In this document: piece by piece, positions 5,179 to 8,038 of the stretch
How positions within the stretch are numbered: position 1 is the first letter of the stretch
Layout: every line of letters begins with the position of its first letter
Assembly: GCA_964621615.1 (NCBI GenBank)
Contig: CAZUMW010000085.1
Span: 1 to 8,038, forward strand
Length of the DNA stretch: 8,038 nucleotides
Direction of reading: 5' to 3'
Source: CAZUMW01 sp964621615
GTDB taxonomy: Bacteria > Desulfobacterota > WTBG01 > CAIYCZ01 > CAIRTM01
Made by a program: the position numbers and the translations under genes
The notes under the pieces: model-generated
What the model was told of the DNA's origin: nothing
Seen by the model: the letters and a program-made list of their open reading frames with translations, nothing else
Database searches by the model: none

Positions 5179-5871
5179 TCAAGGATGTTCGACTTTCCTA
5201 ATTTTCAGCATCTGGTTGCCGCCCCGCTGGAATTCATACGGGACCTTGACCTGCGCCACCTCGTACCCCTCAGCACAGAAATGTTTTGCCGCCGGCTCTA
5301 CATGCGGAGAGGGCGTCCCTCCCAGTTGAAGCAGCGGGAAAATCCTTGTTTCTCCGCACACACGGCACAACTCGGTGATGGTATCGACGTGGAATTTGAG
5401 ATCGAGGTGTTCGCTGTAGAGAAACAAGAAGTGAGAAGATAAGGCAAGATCGAAACTATCATCAGCAAAATTAAAGCTCGGAGCCGAGTGCGGGAGATAT
5501 CTCCCATTGCTCCGACCGTATGGGTAGTCCGAAAGGAAATCCCGCATCGCCGCCATTCGAATCTGGCCCAACTCATCAACGGAGCGGATGTGTTCCCAGA
5601 CAAATTCCTCTTTATTTTGACGTGTTTGCCCCATTACGGCATCAAACGTCTCGTCGATCCGTTGGCCGATCTCATCTGCTCCAAATGCGTAGAGTGGATC
5701 CACCGAGACAACCGTGCCCCCGCGCCTCGTCAATTCGGCGTTAAAGCTGGCTGGACCGTCACCGCACCCAAGAACTGGTTTGATGAGGTCCTCCTCGGAA
5801 AGAGCAAACATGCTCACGTATTCTTGAAATGATCGGCCCCAAGGCACAATCTCCTTCAGTTCAAATGCCAT
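5179..5871 (-). CDS. class I SAM-dependent methyltransferase-like protein
   Basis: This 230-residue cytosolic protein has a recognisable SAM-binding core: VLGCGDGPASFNAEL (residues 33-47, motif I) and GTVVSVDPLYAF (motif II acidic loop), then SFDLALSSHFLFLYSEHL (motif IV region) and ELCRVCGETRIFPLL. It resembles a family of small uncharacterised methyltransferases found in Geobacter-like bacteria; substrate is unknown. The ATG at 5871 has AGGAG close upstream. Only about 20 bases separate it from the half attC at 5886, so it has no room for its own promoter and probably depends on read-through, as compact integron cassettes do. Its 3' end runs into repeat A with no attC, so the cassette is truncated on that side. 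The frame is intact. Confidence 0.8.
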   Translation of the reverse strand: MAFELKEIVPWGRSFQEYVSMFALSEEDLIKPVLGCGDGPASFNAELTRRGGTVVSVDPLYAFGADEIGQRIDETFDAVMGQTRQNKEEFVWEHIRSVDELGQIRMAAMRDFLSDYPYGRSNGRYLPHSAPSFNFADDSFDLALSSHFLFLYSEHLDLKFHVDTITELCRVCGETRIFPLLQLGGTPSPHVEPAAKHFCAEGYEVAQVKVPYEFQRGGNQMLKIRKVEHP

Positions 5872-5885
5872 CCCTTTCTCCTGCT

Positions 5886-5944
5886 GTCGAATGTGCGGCT
5901 GAGCGGCTTCCCCGCAGGGGAAGTCTCGTTCCAGCGCTTTGATA
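5886..5944 (-). other. half attC site 6, broken by repeat B
   Basis: The sequence repeats the left half of site 2 (GTCGAAT box, GTGCGGCTGAGC, side hairpin CTTCCCCGCAGGGGAAG, CGTTCCAGCG, CTTTGATA) almost base for base. Where sites 2 and 4 go on with the GC-rich tip and return arm, this one switches to repeat B directly after TTTGATA. The box has AAT in place of AAC. It is a clear interrupted site. Confidence 0.8.
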
Positions 5945-5952
5945 CTATATAA

Positions 5953-6017
5953 GGCTTCCTCCTAAACGTGGTAAAATGAATTCACCACAAAAACACCACC
6001 ACAAAAAGGAGGAAGCC
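5953..6017 (+). promoter_or_regulatory. hairpin hiding the ribosome site of the IS110 (B) transposase
   Basis: GGCTTCCTCCT (5953-5963) is the exact complement of AGGAGGAAGCC (6007-6017), which holds the Shine-Dalgarno for the ATG at 6020. The 11-bp stem would block translation. The loop contains a smaller hairpin, GTGGT (5968) with ACCAC (5984). In copy 2 (7624-7688) one stem base is changed. Confidence 0.6.
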
Positions 6018-6019
6018 AA

Positions 6020-6110
6020 ATGAAATTCTATGTAACGCAGCAGAAGTTCTATTGCGGTATCGACCTGCACACCCAGAAGATGTTTCTGTGCATTCTGGAT
6101 GATACCGGTA
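6020..6110 (+). pseudogene. second IS110-family transposase, N-terminal fragment (copy B1)
   Basis: It encodes MKFYVTQQKFYCGIDLHTQKMFLCILDDTG, about 30 residues including the first catalytic aspartate (GIDLH) of the RuvC-like IS110 domain. It differs clearly from the transposase in repeat A. Near 6108 the sequence turns into the opposite strand of an istB gene, and the frame ends at 6214 with meaningless codons. Only the leader and the first tenth of the gene survive. Confidence 0.8.
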
Positions 6111-6267
6111 CCAGCCGGTCGATGGCGGCAGCGATTACCATCGGAACTTTAAAGATCTGTTCCCACTTTGAAAACGGTAGATTGCTGTCAATCTTCACGC
6201 TGCTGCGCTCATAGAGGTCTGCCAGCAGGGTAAACAGCACTTCCATCTCAGAACGGTCCTGTTGCTC
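6109..6267 (-). pseudogene. istB: IS21-family istB helper ATPase, internal/C-terminal fragment (copy B1)
   Basis: The minus strand reads EMEVLFTLLADLYERSSV, then SNLPFSKWEQIF and AAAIDRLV, the strongly conserved post-Walker region of IstB, the AAA+ helper of IS21 transposition. The Walker A and B part and the true C-terminus are missing. It is fused in frame with REP-transposase codons upstream and to reversed IS110 codons downstream, so one open frame runs through three unrelated genes. Confidence 0.82.
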
Positions 6268-6468
6268 ATACAGATGCGCGATTTCTTCAAGCTTCAGTCC
6301 TGCATGTTTTCGTGCAAGATATACCATTACATATCTGGAGGTTTCTTTAACGATATCGAGAAAATGCCGGTAATCCTCATCGCAGTGAAATATCTTCTGC
6401 CGCTGTTTGCCGCGGTTCATCACATGGTACCAGGCATTTTCATATGCTATGCGTAACGGGCGGGCCAT
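6268..6468 (-). pseudogene. REP-associated transposase, N-terminus joined to its helix-turn-helix tail
   Basis: The start ATG at 6468 gives MARPLRIAYENAWYHVMNRG then KIFHCDEDYRHFLDIVKETSR, the standard N-terminus. It then jumps to VYLARKHAGLKLEEIAHLY, which resembles the C-terminal DNA-binding helices of the same family. Roughly 200 residues are lost in frame, including the HUH motif and catalytic tyrosine. The tail part (to 6314) belongs to repeat B; the N-terminal part (6331-6468) is unique to this place. An ATG at 6498 is in frame but adds an atypical leader. The join then runs into istB. Confidence 0.72.
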
Positions 6469-6469
6469 A

Positions 6470-6496
6470 GTGGTAAAATATATACCGCAAAAACAC
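6470..6496. repeat. REP-like palindrome upstream of the REP transposase fragment
   Basis: GTGGTAAAAT (6470-6479), a short spacer, then ACCGCAAAAACAC form an imperfect palindrome one base from the start codon of the REP transposase. Nearly the same element, GTGGTAAAAT then ACCACAAAAACAC, lies inside the leader of the IS110 (B) gene at 5968-5996 and 7639-7667. REP-associated transposases usually sit beside their target palindromes, so this may be that target. Confidence 0.4.
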
Positions 6497-6540
6497 ATTA
6501 AGAGTCATGAGCAAATTTGACCCCTTGGCTTGCCTTGACT

Positions 6541-6927
6541 TATCAAGAATGAAGACCTGATAATCATATAAAGGTTACCATCTGTTGAATTTCCTGTAAT
6601 GTGATACAAACAGAAACCACATTCAGGAGGAACAACGCATGGAACATATCGTCGGCATTGATCTGCATTCCAACAACGGATATTATGGCATTATCGAACC
6701 CGATGGCAAACGTGTTTTTCAGAGACGGATGCCAAACGATCTGCCGGCAGTGCTTAGGACGCTTGAGCCCTATCGTGAAACGATCCGCAGTGTTGTTGTG
6801 GAATCAACCTATAACTGGTACTGGCTGGTGGACGGTCTGATGGAAAACAACTACCGGGTAAAGCTGGCCAATCCGGCAAAGTTCGAGAAGTACATTTTTT
6901 TATCGCTGTATGTTGAGGTTTAAGATA
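6541..6927 (+). repeat. repeat A, copy 2
   Basis: Same content as 4754-5140. Here its last 28 bases are the natural end of vapC-3 on the other strand, which suggests this is the original junction and copy 1 carries a leftover. Confidence 0.92.
6639..6923 (+). pseudogene. IS110-family transposase, N-terminal fragment (copy A2)
   Basis: It is identical to the fragment at 4852 except for one residue near the break (Tyr here, Cys there). Tyr fits the family pattern ANPAKxxxY better, so copy 2 is nearer the ancestral state. The frame ends by reading through the complementary strand of the vapC-3 3' end. Confidence 0.88.
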
Positions 6928-7280
6928 CCCTGCATCAAGAAAAAATGATTGTCTTGAGAAAAAATTTCGCAATCATTTTGTATCGCATTTTGGGCTATTA
7001 TTAAATCTGGTATACCTACACCGTTAATTCCATTTTTTAAGCATCTGTATTGATAATCGATAATTTGGTTCCAATTGATAATCAGATCCAACCGTCTGAT
7101 ATTTTGCAACAAGGAAATCAGCTTTTTTTGGTTGCGAACCTTTAAAAAAGGTACAAGCTCAGCCAGGATAAGATCGTTTGTTACGATAAGATTTTCGTCT
7201 ATAAAAAAATCGAGTTTTGCAGAAAAATTTCCAGATTTTAAGTACTCTACCCATATTGAGGTATCTACTAATACCGACAT
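6900..7280 (-). CDS. vapC: VapC-type PIN-domain toxin (vapBC-3)
   Basis: This 126-residue protein begins MSVLVDTSIWVEYL and has PIN acidic residues D6, E41 (LILAELVPF), D92 (GIPDLIIAQNA) and D110 (SQDNHFF). It looks active. The ATG at 7280 lies inside the antitoxin gene (13-bp overlap), preceded by GAGG. The final codons (LNLNIQR and stop) fall inside repeat A, yet they make a normal VapC C-terminus, so the gene appears complete and the IS110 fragment joins just beyond the stop. AT-richness is higher than in the mazF and methyltransferase genes, hinting at a separate origin. No attC follows it. Confidence 0.9.
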   Translation of the reverse strand: MSVLVDTSIWVEYLKSGNFSAKLDFFIDENLIVTNDLILAELVPFLKVRNQKKLISLLQNIRRLDLIINWNQIIDYQYRCLKNGINGVGIPDLIIAQNAIQNDCEIFSQDNHFFLMQGILNLNIQR

Positions 7281-7471
7281 TGGCGTCCTCGGATAGTATC
7301 CAGGTCAATGCCTAAATCGATTTTACCTTTATATTGTTTTAGCTCAGAAATTTTTGATTTTCGGACCAATTCTTCTAACGCTGTAATGATGACTTTAGTT
7401 TTGGTATTTATATGTGCCGCCTTCATAGCTTCACTCAATAAATCTTCAGGTAAATCAAGGGTTGTTCTCAT
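7268..7471 (-). CDS. vapB: VapB-type antitoxin (vapBC-3)
   Basis: This 67-residue protein begins MRTTLDLPEDLLSEAMKAA and shows the strand-helix-helix fold of VapB antitoxins, with ALEELVRKSKISELKQYKGKIDLGIDLDTIRGR as the helix and toxin-binding tail; the GKIDLxxDLDxxR pattern is common in this family. The ATG at 7471 follows a strong GGAGG. It overlaps the toxin gene by 13 bp and should repress the shared promoter. It is distinct from VapB-2 despite the shared layout. Confidence 0.9.
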   Translation of the reverse strand: MRTTLDLPEDLLSEAMKAAHINTKTKVIITALEELVRKSKISELKQYKGKIDLGIDLDTIRGRQCRY

Positions 7472-7493
7472 AGCCTGTCCTCCTTTATTGTGT

Positions 7494-7529
7494 ATGCATT
7501 AATGTTACATATTATGCATAACATGTCAA
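7494..7529 (-). promoter_or_regulatory. vapBC-3 promoter and operator
   Basis: On the minus strand TTGACA (7529-7524), a 16-bp spacer and TAACAT (7507-7502) form a plausible promoter. The perfect 10-bp palindrome TTATGCATAA (7512-7521) lies in the spacer and a second ATGCAT (7494-7499) lies just downstream, giving paired sites for antitoxin binding. Confidence 0.65.
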
Positions 7530-7546
7530 CTGAAAAGAGTTCAGAA

Positions 7547-7611
7547 GCCGAACGTTAGAACTGTGGGGATGCATGAAGCATCAGCGGAATGCAATCCCAC
7601 ACAAGTGATTT
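7547..7611 (-). other. attC-like site 7, cut at its right end by repeat B
   Basis: The left end GCCGAAC, GTTAGAACT resembles site 3 (GCACAAC, GTTTGAACT), and the right end AAGTGATTTG matches its AGTGATTTG. The arms (GTGGG and CCCAC, GCAT and ATGC) pair imperfectly, with extra bases again in the right arm. Site 3 continues with GTTATGC; here ATACTATATAAGG of repeat B follows the final G, so the outer box is lost. Confidence 0.6.
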
Positions 7612-7985
7612 GATACTATATAAGGCCTCCTCCTAAACGTGGTAAAATGAATTCACCACAAAAACACCACCACAAAAAGGAGGAAGCCAAATGAAATTCT
7701 ATGTAACGCAGCAGAAGTTCTATTGCGGTATCGACCTGCACACCCAGAAGATGTTTCTGTGCATTCTGGATGATACCGGTACCAGCCGGTCGATGGCGGC
7801 AGCGATTACCATCGGAACTTTAAAGATCTGTTCCCACTTTGAAAACGGTAGATTGCTGTCAATCTTCACGCTGCTGCGCTCATAGAGGTCTGCCAGCAGG
7901 GTAAACAGCACTTCCATCTCAGAACGGTCCTGTTGCTCATACAGATGCGCGATTTCTTCAAGCTTCAGTCCTGCATGTTTTCGTG
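7609..7985 (+). repeat. repeat B, copy 2
   Basis: Same mosaic as 5938-6314. After 7985 the two copies diverge: copy 1 continues into the REP transposase N-terminus, copy 2 into a short stretch with ATTTGACCGGCAA repeats. Confidence 0.92.
7691..7781 (+). pseudogene. second IS110-family transposase, N-terminal fragment (copy B2)
   Basis: Identical in protein sequence to the fragment at 6020: about 30 residues with GIDLH, then a switch to reversed istB. It sits just right of attC-like site 7. Confidence 0.8.
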
Positions 7986-7988
7986 TGC
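7780..7988 (-). pseudogene. istB: istB fragment fused to REP-transposase helix-turn-helix piece (copy B2)
   Basis: It repeats the conserved IstB stretch (EMEVLFTLLADLYER, SNLPFSKWEQIF, AAAIDRLV) at about 7938-7780, preceded on the minus strand by RKHAGLKLEEIAHLY of the REP transposase. Here the frame upstream continues as MPVKFVRLGT from an ATG at 8013, inside the ATTTGACCGGCAA repeat region, so the fused frame has a different and probably accidental start from copy B1. Confidence 0.78.
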
Positions 7989-8000
7989 CTAATCTCACGA

Positions 8001-8036
8001 ATTTGACCGGCAAATCCCATTTTATTTGACCGGCAA
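8001..8036. repeat. 13-bp direct repeat, possible IS21-type end
   Basis: ATTTGACCGGCAA occurs at 8001-8013 and again at 8024-8036. Short repeated TTTGACC-type motifs are common at the ends of IS21 elements, and an istB fragment lies just to the left, so this may be a remnant of an IS21 terminus. The window ends before this can be tested. Confidence 0.4.
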
Positions 8037-8038
8037 TT

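Larger units (their letters stand above)
5938..6314 (+). repeat. repeat B, copy 1 (377 bp mosaic of IS110, istB and REP transposase pieces)
   Basis: It matches 7609-7985 throughout, with one difference seen (T at 5956, C at 7627). It starts with a second, different IS110-family 5' end (plus strand), then switches near 6109 to reversed IS21 istB sequence and near 6268 to a reversed REP-transposase helix-turn-helix piece. The two copies share both internal junctions, so the mosaic formed before it was duplicated. Confidence 0.92.

Noticed and set aside
5185..5832. Several plus-strand frames across the methyltransferase region
   Set aside because: They are antisense to the intact 230-codon minus-strand frame, which has SAM-binding motifs and a good ribosome site.
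4754..7985. Composite transposon of two whole IS110 elements
   Set aside because: All four IS110 pieces lack most of the transposase and any right end, so none can act as an autonomous flanking element.

Overview
This window looks like part of a chromosomal integron cassette array (a CALIN-type cluster, since no integrase lies in view) that has been overrun by broken insertion sequences. Every intact gene is on the minus strand. The intact genes are four type II toxin-antitoxin pairs (three VapBC, one MazF/PemK-type), a TauE/SafE membrane exporter and a SAM-dependent methyltransferase-like protein. The host is probably a Gram-negative environmental bacterium. The styles of the REP-associated transposases, the IS110 proteins and the methyltransferase remind me of Desulfobacterota/Geobacter-like genomes, but this is an impression and not a demonstrated assignment.

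Layout, left to right. 49-696: a decayed REP-associated tyrosine transposase. 775-840: attC site 1. 855-1466: vapBC-1 with its own promoter and operator. 1575-1682: attC 2. 1688-2241: a mazF-type pair with a near-consensus promoter and an apparently leaderless antitoxin. 2289-2360: attC 3. 2370-4278: one long cassette holding TauE/SafE, a RhuM-like remnant and vapBC-2. 4352-4541: two attC-like structures back to back. 4546-4725: the C-terminal scrap of a second REP transposase, on the plus strand.

The right part (4754-7985) has a striking order: A, cargo 1, B, linker, A, cargo 2, B. A is a 387-bp repeat carrying the 5' end of an IS110-family transposase. B is a 377-bp repeat fusing the 5' end of a second IS110-family transposase to reversed pieces of an IS21 istB gene and a REP transposase. 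Each pair of copies differs by about one base. Cargo 1 is the methyltransferase gene and cargo 2 is vapBC-3. Both B copies abut attC-type sequence, so IS110 elements appear to have targeted the integron.

The attC reading rests on structure. Three sites (775, 2289, 4482) fold into long stems in which the right arm carries exactly two unpaired bases 6 bp apart, the classical attC extrahelical pattern. The R boxes at the two ends of successive cassettes also match as expected (for example GTTGTGC at 1676 and GCACAAC at 2289 around the mazF cassette). The unpaired-base side and the gene strand both imply an array read right to left. The toxin-antitoxin pairs, each with its own promoter, probably stabilise the array, while the methyltransferase and TauE genes show no clear promoter of their own and may depend on read-through.
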